A stretch of DNA of 64,000 nt from Rhodospirillales bacterium (GTDB taxonomy: Bacteria > Pseudomonadota > Alphaproteobacteria > Rhodospirillales > GLO-3), in the NCBI GenBank assembly GCA_003354135.1, contig PIVK01000002.1, forward strand, positions 52,210 to 116,209. Direction: 5' to 3'. Below are positions 42,812-52,113 of the stretch, piece by piece. The position numbers and the translations under genes are program-made. Position 1 is the first letter of the stretch, and every line of letters starts with the position of its first letter. Under the pieces are notes generated by a model. The model searched no databases. It was not told where the DNA came from and was given only the letters and a program-made list of their open reading frames with translations.

Positions 42812-43366
42812 ATGACGGACACGGCATCCACGGCTTCTGGCAAGCCGGAAGAGGGTGAGAGCCGCCGCGATTTTCTGCTGCTTGCGACCAGCACCGTCGG
42901 TGCGGTCGGCGCGACGCTGGCAGTCTGGCCTTTCGTCGACCAGATGAACCCCGCAGCCGACACGATGGCCCTGTCGTCGACCGAAGTCGACCTCAGCCCC
43001 ATCGAGGAAGGTCAGAGCATTACGGCCGTGTGGCGCGGCAAGCCGGTCTTCCTCCGGCGGCGCACGGCGGCGGAGATCGAGCAGGCGACCAAGGACGACA
43101 GTGCCAGCATGCCGGATCCGCAGACCGACGCCGCTCGCGTCCAGAAGCCAGAGTGGCTGATCATGGTCGGTATCTGCACCCACCTGGGCTGCATTCCGCT
43201 GGGACAGAAGGCGAGTGACCCCAAAGGCGAGTTCGGCGGTTGGTTCTGCCCCTGTCACGGGTCGCACTACGACACCTCGGGCCGCATCCGCAAGGGGCCG
43301 GCGCCGAAGAACCTTCTCGTGCCGCCCTACACCTTCGTCGGCGACGAAACCATTAGGATCGGTTAG
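42812..43366 (+). CDS. petA: Ubiquinol-cytochrome c reductase iron-sulfur (Rieske) subunit
   Basis: A 184-residue Rieske protein of cytochrome bc1. The start carries a TAT-type signal and membrane anchor ([26 protein letters not shown]). The 2Fe-2S cluster is bound by CTHLGC and CPCHGSHYD. It passes the first electron from ubiquinol to cytochrome c1. The stop is 13 bp before petB, and the three pet genes form one operon. A stretch of 188 bp upstream is shared with the divergent trmL. Confidence 0.96.
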   Translation: MTDTASTASGKPEEGESRRDFLLLATSTVGAVGATLAVWPFVDQMNPAADTMALSSTEVDLSPIEEGQSITAVWRGKPVFLRRRTAAEIEQATKDDSASMPDPQTDAARVQKPEWLIMVGICTHLGCIPLGQKASDPKGEFGGWFCPCHGSHYDTSGRIRKGPAPKNLLVPPYTFVGDETIRIG

Positions 43367-43379
43367 GGGGAGTCGTCAG

Positions 43380-44657
43380 ATGTCTGGATCCAAGATCGAA
43401 TTTAAGAACCCGGTACTCAAGTGGGTCGAATACCGGCTTCCCATCTTCAGTTTCATCGACAGCTCGGTGGGCTCGGGCTACCCGACGCCCCGCAATCTCA
43501 GCTACTGGTGGAACTTCGGTTCGCTGGCCGGGATCGTGCTCGCCATCATGGTCGTCACCGGTATCGTGCTGGCCATGCATTACACGCCGCACGTGGATTA
43601 CGCCTTCCTCAGCGTCGAGCGCATCATGCGCGACGTCAACTACGGTTGGCTGATCCGCTACCTGCACGTGAACGGCGGGTCGATGTTCTTCATCGTCGTC
43701 TACATCCACATGTTCCGTGGCATGTTCTTCGGCTCCTACAAGGAACCGCGCGAGCTGCTGTGGATCATCGGTGTCTTCATCATCCTGGCCATGATGGCCA
43801 CCGCCTTCATGGGCTACGTCCTGCCTTGGGGCCAGATGAGCTTCTGGGGCGCTACGGTCATCACCAACCTGTTCTCGGCCGTGCCTTTCGTCGGCGAGGG
43901 AATCGTGCAATGGCTGTGGGGTGGCTTCTCCGTCGACAATCCGACGCTAAACCGCTTCTTTTCGCTTCACTATCTGTTGCCGTTCGTGATCTTCGCCCTG
44001 GTGTTCGTGCACCTTTGGGCGCTGCACGAGCACAAGTCGAACAACCCGCTGGGCATCGACATCAAGGGGCCGCAGGACACCATCCCCTTCCATCCGTACT
44101 ACACCGTCAAGGACCTGTACGGATTGGGCTGGTTCATGATGTTCTATCTGTTCTTCGTGTTCTTCGCGCCGGACTTCTTCGGCGAGCCGGACAACTACAT
44201 CGAAGCCAACCCGCTGGTGACCCCGCTGCATATCGTGCCGGAATGGTACTTCCTGCCCTTCTATGCGGTCCTGCGCGCCTTCACCGACGAGTTCTGGTTC
44301 TTCAGTTGGTTCATGTCCTGGGTAATGGATGCCAAGCTGGCCGGCGTGGTCGCCATGTTCGCCTCGGTGCTGATCATCGCACTGTTGCCCTGGCTCGACG
44401 GCAACAAGGTCCGGAGCATGCGCTTCCGGCCCCTTTCCTGGATGTTCTTCCTCATCTTCATCGCCGACTGCATCCTGTTGGGGTACATCGGCGCCATGAC
44501 CGCGGAAGAGCCCTACGTCACCATCGGCCAGTGGGCAACGCTGTACTACTTCGCCCACTTCCTGGTCATTGTTCCGTTGGTTAGCCGGCTCGAGAAGACC
44601 GGCCAGCCGCCGGAAAGCATCGCCGCTGCCGTCACAAAGAAGACCGAGGAGGTCTGA
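43380..44657 (+). CDS. petB: Cytochrome b subunit of the bc1 complex
   Basis: A 425-residue cytochrome b with eight expected transmembrane helices. Haem ligands and quinol-site motifs are visible: [70 protein letters not shown], and the Qo-site PEWY in [15 protein letters not shown] at 43380 gives [21 protein letters not shown]. The C-terminal helices follow in the same chain, as in alphaproteobacteria, not split as in b6f. Confidence 0.97.
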   Translation: MSGSKIEFKNPVLKWVEYRLPIFSFIDSSVGSGYPTPRNLSYWWNFGSLAGIVLAIMVVTGIVLAMHYTPHVDYAFLSVERIMRDVNYGWLIRYLHVNGGSMFFIVVYIHMFRGMFFGSYKEPRELLWIIGVFIILAMMATAFMGYVLPWGQMSFWGATVITNLFSAVPFVGEGIVQWLWGGFSVDNPTLNRFFSLHYLLPFVIFALVFVHLWALHEHKSNNPLGIDIKGPQDTIPFHPYYTVKDLYGLGWFMMFYLFFVFFAPDFFGEPDNYIEANPLVTPLHIVPEWYFLPFYAVLRAFTDEFWFFSWFMSWVMDAKLAGVVAMFASVLIIALLPWLDGNKVRSMRFRPLSWMFFLIFIADCILLGYIGAMTAEEPYVTIGQWATLYYFAHFLVIVPLVSRLEKTGQPPESIAAAVTKKTEEV

Positions 44658-44659
44658 TC

Positions 44660-45439
44660 ATGAATAAGATCGTTCTGACCGCCGTCATGGCCTTCGCGCT
44701 CGGCACCGGCGCGGCCCAGGCCGCAAGCAATGTGCCCACGCCGGCGGCCCAGAAATGGGGGTTCTCCGGCATCGTCGGACACTTCGACCAACCGACGCTT
44801 AGGCGTGGCTTCCAAATTTATCGCGAAGTCTGCTCGGGATGCCACGGGCTGCGTCTGGTGGCCTATCGCAACCTGAAGGACCTGGGCTTCACGGGGGACG
44901 AGGTCAAGGAGATCGCCGCCGAGCATGAGGTCTTCGCCGGTCCCGACGAAGAGGGCGAGGTGCTGGTGGAGGGCGATCTGCGCATGCGCCCCGCGAGACC
45001 CACGGACAAGTTCGTGAATCCGTTCGCCAACGAAGAGGCGGCCCGGTCATCCAACGTCGGCGCCCTGCCGCCGGACCTGTCGCTGATGGCCAAGGCCCGC
45101 AAGAAGGGCCCCGACTACCTCTATGCCCTCCTGACGGGCTATCACGAGGAGCCGCCAGAGGGCTTCGAATTGAGCGACGGGATGTATTACAACGACTACT
45201 TCCCCGGCCATCAGGTCGCCATGGCGCCGCCATTGGCGGACGAGATGGTCGAATACGAGGACGGCACGCCGGCCACGCTGACGCAGCATGCGCGGGATGT
45301 CGTGACCTTCCTCGCATGGACCGCCTCTCCGGAGTTGCAGGACCGCAAGCGCATGGGAATCAAGACCCTGCTTTTCCTGCTGGTGCTGACGGGCATGATG
45401 TATGCGCTCAAGCGCAAAATCTGGTCCGACCTGCATTAA
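44660..45439 (+). CDS. petC: Cytochrome c1 of the bc1 complex
   Basis: A 259-residue cytochrome c1. It has a cleavable signal (MNKIVLTAVMAFALGTGAAQA), the haem c motif CSGCH at about residue 54, the methionine-ligand region near HQVAMAPPL, and a C-terminal membrane anchor (MGIKTLLFLLVLTGMMYALKRK). It starts two bases after the petB stop. It hands electrons to soluble cytochrome c. No clear terminator follows, so the small cytochrome gene 79 bp downstream may be co-transcribed. Confidence 0.96.
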   Translation: MNKIVLTAVMAFALGTGAAQAASNVPTPAAQKWGFSGIVGHFDQPTLRRGFQIYREVCSGCHGLRLVAYRNLKDLGFTGDEVKEIAAEHEVFAGPDEEGEVLVEGDLRMRPARPTDKFVNPFANEEAARSSNVGALPPDLSLMAKARKKGPDYLYALLTGYHEEPPEGFELSDGMYYNDYFPGHQVAMAPPLADEMVEYEDGTPATLTQHARDVVTFLAWTASPELQDRKRMGIKTLLFLLVLTGMMYALKRKIWSDLH

Positions 45440-45518
45440 GAAGAAGACATAATCGGGCCGCAATTTTACGGTATAAACAACCCTATCGTAATAAGATAGA
45501 AAAGGGAGTTCCGGTTTC

Positions 45519-45920
45519 ATGATCCACTTCGGCACCACCACGCGGGCGGGACGCGCCGTATTGGCCGGCGTGGCCGTTTTGGCCGCCGTGTTCGCGGCGG
45601 GAGACGCTTTTGCAAATGACGTCAGCTTTAAGGACCATGTCATGCCGGTCCTGGAAGAGAACTGCCTCGAATGCCACCTTCCGGGACAGGATGGATACGA
45701 AAAAAGCGGATTGAATATGGGAAGCTACGAGGGACTCATGAAGGGGACCAAGTTCGGTCGTATCATCGAGCCCGGCAATGCGACTCTCAGCAATCTGGTC
45801 CGTCTGATCGAAGGCCTGGCATCGCCCGAAGTCCGGATGCCGCACAACCTGCCGATGATCGACAAGTCCAAGCGGAATATTATCCGCCGTTGGATCAACC
45901 AGGGCGCCAAGAACAACTGA
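45519..45920 (+). CDS. Small c-type cytochrome
   Basis: A 133-residue exported protein with a signal peptide (ending near FAAGDAFA, residue 32) and one haem motif, NCLECH. The sequence VMPVLEENCLECHLPGQDGYEKSGLNMGSYEGLMKG and the end IRRWINQGAKNN resemble the short cytochrome c domain common in Planctomycetes (PSCyt1 type). A methionine in VRMPHN may be the second axial ligand. Its place next to petABC suggests a bc1-linked electron carrier. AAAGGGAG precedes the start. Confidence 0.82.
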   Translation: MIHFGTTTRAGRAVLAGVAVLAAVFAAGDAFANDVSFKDHVMPVLEENCLECHLPGQDGYEKSGLNMGSYEGLMKGTKFGRIIEPGNATLSNLVRLIEGLASPEVRMPHNLPMIDKSKRNIIRRWINQGAKNN

Positions 45921-45952
45921 GCCTCCGGCTGTTCCGAGGTTACCTCCCCCCC

Positions 45953-45982
45953 CCCCGCCCCATTCCGGCGGGGTTTTCTTTT
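45953..45982 (+). terminator. Rho-independent terminator after the small cytochrome gene
   Basis: CCCCGCC / GGCGGGG with a 7-nt loop is followed by TTTTCTTTT. The stem is preceded by a run of 11 C (45946-45956), which is itself a likely site of sequence-length error. Confidence 0.82.
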
Positions 45983-46057
45983 GGGATGAGACGGGATAAA
46001 CCAATCGCCAAACACAGGGCCGCTTGCAGTCCATTGGATCATTAACGGAGGAAACTG

Positions 46058-46945
46058 ATGGCTGATCTCGACGACATCAAGGACGGCAAAGACTTCGGGC
46101 TCGACCAGCCGGCCCGGAACGAGCCCTTCTTCCTCAAGGGGGCCGGAGCATTCGACTGGGGCATGCAGAACCGGTTGAGCCGTATCTTCAACCCGGATAC
46201 CGGCCGTACGGTCATGCTGGCCTTCGACCACGGCTATTTCCAGGGGCCCACCACGGGGCTGGAGCGCATCGACATCGGCATCCGTGAGCTGATTCCTTAT
46301 GCCGACGTGCTCATGTGCACCCGCGGCGCACTCAGGACCATGGTCCCGTCCAGCACCCGCAAGCCGGTGGTTCTCAGGGCCTCGGCCGGCCAGAGCATCT
46401 ATACCGAGCTGTCCAACGAATTGGTGGCGGTCGACATCGAGGACGCCATTCGCCTCGACGCCGCGGCCATGGCGGCGCAGGTTTATATCGGCGCCAAGTT
46501 CGAGCATAAATCGATCAAGAACGTGATCCAGCTCATCGACACCGGCACCCGCTACGGCATCCCGACACTGGCCGTGACGGGCGTCGGCAAGGACATGGTG
46601 CGCGATGCCCGCTACTTCGGCCTGGCGACCCGTATCGCCGCCGAGATCGGTTCCCACTACGTGAAGTCCTACTACGTGGAGTCCGGCTTCGAGCGCATCG
46701 TCGCCGGCTGCCCGGTGCCGATCGTGATCGCGGGCGGCAAGAAGCTGCCGGAGCCGGAAGCGTTGGAGATGGCCTACAAGGCCGTCGACCAGGGTGCGGC
46801 GGGCGTCGACATGGGCCGCAACATTTTCCAGTCCGATAGCCCGGTGGCCATGATCCAGGCGGTGTCCAAGGTGGTGCACGAACTGATGAAGCCGGAAGAC
46901 GCCTACCAGATGTACCAGGACCTCAAAACGGATCTGGGTGACTGA
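46058..46945 (+). CDS. Class I aldolase, DhnA/LsrF-type
   Basis: A 295-residue TIM-barrel aldolase of the DeoC/FbaB superfamily. It starts with [42 protein letters not shown], and the likely Schiff-base lysine is in [11 protein letters not shown]. The phosphate site is [14 protein letters not shown] and [16 protein letters not shown]. This matches LsrF, the thiolase for phosphorylated AI-2 breakdown, but no other lsr gene is here. Some homologues may be class I fructose-bisphosphate aldolases. GGAGG precedes the ATG. Confidence 0.8.
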   Translation: MADLDDIKDGKDFGLDQPARNEPFFLKGAGAFDWGMQNRLSRIFNPDTGRTVMLAFDHGYFQGPTTGLERIDIGIRELIPYADVLMCTRGALRTMVPSSTRKPVVLRASAGQSIYTELSNELVAVDIEDAIRLDAAAMAAQVYIGAKFEHKSIKNVIQLIDTGTRYGIPTLAVTGVGKDMVRDARYFGLATRIAAEIGSHYVKSYYVESGFERIVAGCPVPIVIAGGKKLPEPEALEMAYKAVDQGAAGVDMGRNIFQSDSPVAMIQAVSKVVHELMKPEDAYQMYQDLKTDLGD

Positions 46946-46971
46946 GGTTCCCTAACAAATACATTCGATAC

Positions 46972-47009
46972 CCGGCGGCGTCCGCACACAGCGGATGCCG
47001 CCGGTTTCT
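46972..47009. terminator. Bidirectional terminator between the aldolase and aminotransferase genes
   Basis: A 14-bp stem (CCGGCGGCGTCCGC / GCGGATGCCGCCGG, one G-U pair) around ACACA is followed by TTTCTT on the plus strand. It lies between two convergent genes and could end both. Confidence 0.82.
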
Positions 47010-47011
47010 TC

Positions 47012-48199
47012 TCAGCCGGCCGCCTCGCCCCAGGCCACGTGGGCCGCGTCTTCGGCACCGTCCGGGACCCTAACGCCCAAGTCGGAGAGGGTTCGTTCGA
47101 GCGCCATCAGGAAGATCTGCACATAGCCCAGATCGGCGCCCTGACCCATCAGGCCGATACGCCACACTTTGCCCGCAAGCGTGCCCAGGCCGGCCCCGAT
47201 CTCCAGGTTGTGCCCGGCCAACAAGCGGGTTCTGACGGCGGCCTCGTCGATGCCGTCCGACACCCGGACTGCATTGAGTTGGGGCAAGCGGTGCGCCTTG
47301 TCGACCAGCATCTGCAGCCCCATGACCTCGAGCCCGGCCACCAGCGCCTGGTGCGCCCGGACGTGCCGCGCCCAGGCCGCCTCAAGTCCCTCCTCGTGAA
47401 GCATGATCAGGGCTTCGTGCAGGCCGTAGAGCGCGTTGACGGGCGCCGTGTGGTGATAGACTCGTGCCCCCTCGCCCTTCCAGTAGCCGAGCAACAAAGA
47501 GACGTCGAGGAACCAGCTCCGGACCGTGGTCTGGCGGGTTTCCACGACTTCGGCGGCACGCTTTGAAAAGGTCACCGGCGACAGCCCGGGCGGGCAGGAC
47601 AGGCACTTCTGGGTCCCGGAATAGACGGCATCGGCTCCCCAGGCATCAACTTCGACCGGGATCCCGCCCAGCGAGGTCACGGTGTCAACGATGCTGAGCG
47701 CCCCGTGATCCGTCGCCAGCCGACAGAGCGCCGCCGCATCCGAGCACACGCCGGTGGAGGTCTCGGCATGCACAAAGGCCAGGGCCTTGACGCCGGGATT
47801 GGCCTTCAGCGTGTCCGCAACCTTGTCGAGGTCAACCGGGGCCCCCCATTCATCAGCCACCACGACGGGAGTGCCGCCGCAGCGCTTCACGTTCTCAACC
47901 ATGCGGGTGCCGAAGACACCGTTGACACAGACGACCACCGTGTCACCCGGCTCGACCAGGTTGACGAAGCAGGCCTCCATGCCGGCGGATCCCGGAGCCG
48001 AGACCGGGAAGGTGAGCACGTTCTCCGTCTTGAAGGCTGCGCGCAGAAGACCCTTCAGGTCCTCCATCATGTCCGAAAAAGCGGGGTCAAGGTGGCCGAT
48101 TGTCGGTCTCGCCATGGCGTCGAGAACCCGCTGGTGGACGGCGGACGGCCCTGGGCCCATGAGCACCCGGCGGGGCGGCTCGAAACTGCTGCTGGTCAT
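47012..48199 (-). CDS. Alanine/serine-glyoxylate aminotransferase family protein
   Basis: A 395-residue PLP enzyme of class V. It begins PPRRVLMGPGPSAVHQRVLDAM, and the PLP lysine is in YSGTQKCLSCPPGLSP. IVDTVTSLGGIPVEVDAWGAD holds the Asp that contacts the PLP ring. Family members move the amino group of alanine or serine to glyoxylate. ATG at 48199 follows GGGAGAAAG. A glyoxylate-reductase-like gene lies at 62.3 kb, but the two are not linked. The exact amino donor cannot be told here. Confidence 0.88.
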   Translation of the reverse strand: MTSSSFEPPRRVLMGPGPSAVHQRVLDAMARPTIGHLDPAFSDMMEDLKGLLRAAFKTENVLTFPVSAPGSAGMEACFVNLVEPGDTVVVCVNGVFGTRMVENVKRCGGTPVVVADEWGAPVDLDKVADTLKANPGVKALAFVHAETSTGVCSDAAALCRLATDHGALSIVDTVTSLGGIPVEVDAWGADAVYSGTQKCLSCPPGLSPVTFSKRAAEVVETRQTTVRSWFLDVSLLLGYWKGEGARVYHHTAPVNALYGLHEALIMLHEEGLEAAWARHVRAHQALVAGLEVMGLQMLVDKAHRLPQLNAVRVSDGIDEAAVRTRLLAGHNLEIGAGLGTLAGKVWRIGLMGQGADLGYVQIFLMALERTLSDLGVRVPDGAEDAAHVAWGEAAG

Positions 48200-48221
48200 G
48201 TCCACTTTCTCCCGGTCCGGA

Positions 48222-48249
48222 CAAAAGAGAGACCCCGCCACCCGGCGGG
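48222..48249 (-). terminator. Rho-independent terminator after trxA
   Basis: On the minus strand a 6-bp stem CCCGCC / GGCGGG with a 4-nt loop is followed by GTCTCTCTTTT. It lies 39 bp beyond the thioredoxin stop and ends 23 bp before the aminotransferase start. Confidence 0.72.
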
Positions 48250-48287
48250 ATCCGGGTTACCCCCCCGCGATGGGAAAACCTTCCGGT

Positions 48288-48605
48288 TTAAAGGGACGTC
48301 TCGACCCATTCGAACAGCTTGCTCTTGGGCAGAACACCGATCTTGGTCGCCGCCACCTGGCCGCCCTTGAAAATCATTAGGGTCGGGATGCCGCGCACGC
48401 CGAACTTGGACGGCGTCATGGGGTTCTCGTCGATGTTGATTTTGACGACGGTGACCCTGTCACGCATTTCGTCGGCCAGATCGGCCAGGGCCGGCGCGAT
48501 CTGTTTGCACGGGCCGCACCATTCGGCCCAGAAGTCGACGAGAACCGGAGTCCCGGACTGGATCACATCGGTATCAAAAGAATCGTCTGTAACCGTCTTC
48601 GGCAT
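48288..48605 (-). CDS. trxA: Thioredoxin 1
   Basis: A 105-residue cytoplasmic thioredoxin. The active site is WAEWCGPCKQIAPAL and the cis-proline loop is GVRGIPTLMIF. It has no signal peptide. It reduces protein disulfides using thioredoxin reductase. The addBA-trxA order is common in alphaproteobacteria. The gap of 106 bp to addA allows a separate promoter. Confidence 0.96.
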   Translation of the reverse strand: MPKTVTDDSFDTDVIQSGTPVLVDFWAEWCGPCKQIAPALADLADEMRDRVTVVKINIDENPMTPSKFGVRGIPTLMIFKGGQVAATKIGVLPKSKLFEWVETSL

Positions 48606-48711
48606 TTTTCTTCAACCCTGTGAATTAGGTTATAGGTCTCTAGGCTATCCCCCATGGATATGGCGCAGACTCTAGGCGGACAACTCCGTCCCGTCAAGAT
48701 ACCCTGACCCT

Positions 48712-51700
48712 CTATGGAGCGTGCCGGTCCAGCAGAACGTCGGGCAGTTCCATCAGGGTCGGCCCGTCCGTCCAGAGCAGCGCCGCGCGCACCGATCTGT
48801 CCGGATAGATGGCCTGCAATGCAGCACGGTAGGCCGCCATCTGTACAAGGTACGGGGCCGGGACATTCTTCGCCTTATCCGGCGGTGAGCGGTTGGTCTT
48901 GTAATCGACCACCAGGATCGCACTTGGCATCACCACCAGGCGGTCGACCCGGGCCGAGAGCGCCATTCCGCCCACCAGCCCCACCAGAGGCACCTCGGCC
49001 CGGCTTCCGGGGCCAAAGAGGACCGCGAATCGCGGATCGTCTAGGACCTCCAGCACTTCGTCGGCAACAGCCTCTTGGTGCGCCCCCTCCAGACCACACG
49101 CCGGTCGCGCCAAAAACGCCCGCGCACTGTCACGCCGCCGCTCCGGCAACAGGTCGGGCAGGGTCTGGAGAAGCCTGTGAATCAGGCGTCCACGCTGGAA
49201 ATGTCCCTCGTCGCCCGGGCTCAATGGAGAGGACACCGGTGGCTCGTCCGAAGCGGGGCGCGATGGTGCGAGAGGCTGTGGCGGCTTCGGCTCCGCCGGC
49301 ACGGGACGCCGGGTCCAGGCGGGCAAGGGCACGGCCGGGGCCGCCGCACCGTCCGCCGTCCGCGCCCGGTCGGGCTCCGTCTCCTGGGGCAGGGTCAGGC
49401 GCCAGACGGTTTCGCCCGCATTCCCCGGGAAAGCGGTTTCTTCTTTGCGCAACGCCGCCGCCACCAGATTGTACCAGCAGTCGTCATCCCGCCCCCGCTT
49501 GCCTTCCCAGCCGGTAATGTAGAGCCGGTCCTCGGCCCGGGTCATGGCCACGTAGAGCAAACGCCGGTACTCCTCCTCTTGGCGGCGGCGCGCCTCTTCA
49601 CGGAGTTCACGGCTGAGCGACCCTTCGTTCTCGCGCCGCACCGGCCACAGGAGAACCGGCAGATCTCCGTCCAGGCGCCACCTGAGTCTGGGGTCCTTGT
49701 TGGCTGGAGGCAACGTACAGGTGTCCGGCAGAACGACGACCGGCGCCTGCAGACCCTTGGCCCCATGGACCGTCATCACCCGGACTTGGTCCTGACCCTG
49801 TTCCAGGTCGCGTTTCACCTCCGCCCGGCCCGCCTCCAGCCAATGCAGAAACCCCTGGAGGGACGGCACGTGGTCCCGTTCGAAAGCAAGCGCCAGGGCC
49901 AGGAATTCGTCAATGGGATCGCCCGCATCGGGTCCGAGGCGGGCCAGCAACTTGGTCCTGCCGCCCAAGGGACCCAGCAGGTACGCGAAAAATTCGAAAG
50001 GCGGGGCAAAATCGGCGCGTCTGCGGAGGTCGCTCAGCCTACGGTGCACCTCGGCCAGCCGGGCATCGTCCCCTGCCGCCGCGCCCAGCGCCTGCCAAAC
50101 CGTCCCGGTCCGCTTGTGGGCAAGCCGGAACAGATCCTCGTCGTCGAGCCCGGCCAGAGGGCCTTTCAGCACCGTCGCAGTGTTGAGGTCGTCATCGGCC
50201 AACAACGCGAAGCGCCCCAGCGCCATCATGTCCATGACCACCAACTGGTCAGTCAAAATCATACGATCGGTCCCGGCAACCGGGATCCCGCGTTTTTTGA
50301 GCTCCCGCACCATCGTCTCGACGAAGTGGGTGCGGGTGCGGACCAGGATCATGATGTCCCCGGGAACGATGGGGCGGTCCCTGGACTCCAGGATCTCTTT
50401 TCGGTCGATCCAGCCCTTGACGGTGTCGGCGACCCGCCCCGCCAGACGCGTCGGCGGGCTGTGGGCCGGAACCTGGTCCAAGGGCGCGTCCCAAGGGTCC
50501 TGCTCCTCCTCTTCGATGGGTATCTCCGTCTCCCACATCTCGACCAGGCCCGCCTGGCCGTCGCGGTTGGAGAGGTGGCGGACGGGTCTGTCGCCAAAGG
50601 TGAGACCAACTGACGCCGTTTCCGTGGCGAAAACCTTGTCCACCAATCCCAGCACCGACCATGTGGAGCGGAACGAGAGGGCCATTTCGACGGGAGCGAA
50701 GGGTTTTCCGGCGGCCTGGGCCCAGGTGGCGAAGGTATCCCTCTGGTGCCCGAACCCGGCCGGGTCGGCCCCTTGGAAGCTGTAGATGGACTGCTTCTCG
50801 TCGCCGACCCCGAATACGGTGCGATGCAACGCCCCGGCGCTCTCCCCTGAGAAGAACTCGAGGCCCAAGGCGTCGAGGATCTCCCATTGGTCGGGGCTGG
50901 TATCCTGGGCCTCGTCAACCAGAATGTGGTCCAGGCCTCCGTCCAGCTTGTAGAGCACCCAGTTCACTCCACCCTGGGCCTTGAGCAGATCGTGGGCCTT
51001 GAGGATCAGGTCGTCGTAGTCGAACAGTGCACGCGCCTCCTTCGCCGCTTCGTAGGCCGCCAGCAACGCCTCGCCGACCGTCACCAGAGCCGACGTTGCA
51101 TGGGCCACGGTTGCAGCTTTGAAACGCTCGGAAACGCCGTAGACGCGAATCTGTTCAACACGCAGGGATTCCTCGGCACCGGGGTCGATTTCTGCGGCCT
51201 TCTTGGTGATGATCGTTATTGTCGGTTCGCGTTTCTGCGTGAGGAAGAGGTGCATATAAGTCTCGAACCCCGCCGCCCGCCGCTCGGGTCCCGCATCGAG
51301 CCATGCCGCCAGAGCCGTTCCCCGTTCGGTATCCTTCGGCGACCCTTGGGACAGGGCACGGCAAACCGCCCGAAGGTTGGTTTCGTCGAAGGCTCCAGGG
51401 GCACACGCCTGTTCGATCACGCTGTCGGGAGTGTCCCCCTCGCCGACCCCCAAAACTTGACGGACGGCGGACATCAGCTTCGGGCGTCCCCCGTGGCGGC
51501 TCAGAAGGCGGCGCAGCTTGCCGCGGTTCGCCTGCAGTTCGCGCATGACGTCGGTAAACTGGTCCTCGTCGACCAGTTCCGCCATATGCTGCAGATCATA
51601 AGCAAGGTCCTCCCGCGCCAGCACGCGGTCGCGGACGTTCCGGAGCAGCTCGGCCGCCGTGCGTTCGTCCATGACCGAGAAGTGGGGCGAGACCCCGGCC

Positions 51701-52113
51701 TCAATGGGAAAGCGCGCCAGCAGGGATTCGCAGAAGGCGTGGATGGTCTGGACCTTGAGACCGCCCGGCACCTCCAAAGATTCGGCAAACAAATGACGCG
51801 CCCGACTTAGGTCTTGCCCCGGGTCCGCACCCAGAAGCGCCGTCAATTCGGCCCTGAGGTCGGCTTCGTCCATCACCGCCCACTTGCCAAGATCCTCATT
51901 GAGGCGTGCCGCCATCTCGGCAGCAGCCGCGCGCGTGAAGGTAAGACAGAGGATGCGCGATGGCGGGGTCCCCGCCAGCAGCAGCCGGATGATACGGTTG
52001 ACGAGAACCGTGGTCTTGCCAGTCCCCGCGTTCGCCGAAACCCAAGCCGAGACCCCGGGATCGGCGGCGGTGATCCGGGCGGCCTGTTCGGCGGTGTTTG
52101 TGCGAAGGCTCAT
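48712..52113 (-). CDS. addA: Double-strand break repair helicase AddA
   Basis: A 1133-residue UvrD-like helicase-nuclease that works with AddB in recombination, in place of RecBCD. Helicase motif I is SANAGTGKTTVLVNRI, motif II is ILVDEAQDTSPDQWEI, motif IV-VI elements include MTVHGAKGLQAPVVVLPD and LLYVAMTRAEDRLYI. The C-terminal nuclease contains ILVVDYKTNRSPP. ATG at 52113 overlaps the addB stop (ATGA). The start upstream of it is inside addB and is not needed. Confidence 0.95.
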   Translation of the reverse strand: MSLRTNTAEQAARITAADPGVSAWVSANAGTGKTTVLVNRIIRLLLAGTPPSRILCLTFTRAAAAEMAARLNEDLGKWAVMDEADLRAELTALLGADPGQDLSRARHLFAESLEVPGGLKVQTIHAFCESLLARFPIEAGVSPHFSVMDERTAAELLRNVRDRVLAREDLAYDLQHMAELVDEDQFTDVMRELQANRGKLRRLLSRHGGRPKLMSAVRQVLGVGEGDTPDSVIEQACAPGAFDETNLRAVCRALSQGSPKDTERGTALAAWLDAGPERRAAGFETYMHLFLTQKREPTITIITKKAAEIDPGAEESLRVEQIRVYGVSERFKAATVAHATSALVTVGEALLAAYEAAKEARALFDYDDLILKAHDLLKAQGGVNWVLYKLDGGLDHILVDEAQDTSPDQWEILDALGLEFFSGESAGALHRTVFGVGDEKQSIYSFQGADPAGFGHQRDTFATWAQAAGKPFAPVEMALSFRSTWSVLGLVDKVFATETASVGLTFGDRPVRHLSNRDGQAGLVEMWETEIPIEEEEQDPWDAPLDQVPAHSPPTRLAGRVADTVKGWIDRKEILESRDRPIVPGDIMILVRTRTHFVETMVRELKKRGIPVAGTDRMILTDQLVVMDMMALGRFALLADDDLNTATVLKGPLAGLDDEDLFRLAHKRTGTVWQALGAAAGDDARLAEVHRRLSDLRRRADFAPPFEFFAYLLGPLGGRTKLLARLGPDAGDPIDEFLALALAFERDHVPSLQGFLHWLEAGRAEVKRDLEQGQDQVRVMTVHGAKGLQAPVVVLPDTCTLPPANKDPRLRWRLDGDLPVLLWPVRRENEGSLSRELREEARRRQEEEYRRLLYVAMTRAEDRLYITGWEGKRGRDDDCWYNLVAAALRKEETAFPGNAGETVWRLTLPQETEPDRARTADGAAAPAVPLPAWTRRPVPAEPKPPQPLAPSRPASDEPPVSSPLSPGDEGHFQRGRLIHRLLQTLPDLLPERRRDSARAFLARPACGLEGAHQEAVADEVLEVLDDPRFAVLFGPGSRAEVPLVGLVGGMALSARVDRLVVMPSAILVVDYKTNRSPPDKAKNVPAPYLVQMAAYRAALQAIYPDRSVRAALLWTDGPTLMELPDVLLDRHAP

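Noticed and set aside
49075..50613. A 512-codon plus-strand frame opposite addA
   Set aside because: It is antisense to conserved helicase motifs and is rich in Arg, Pro, Gln and His as expected for a shadow frame.
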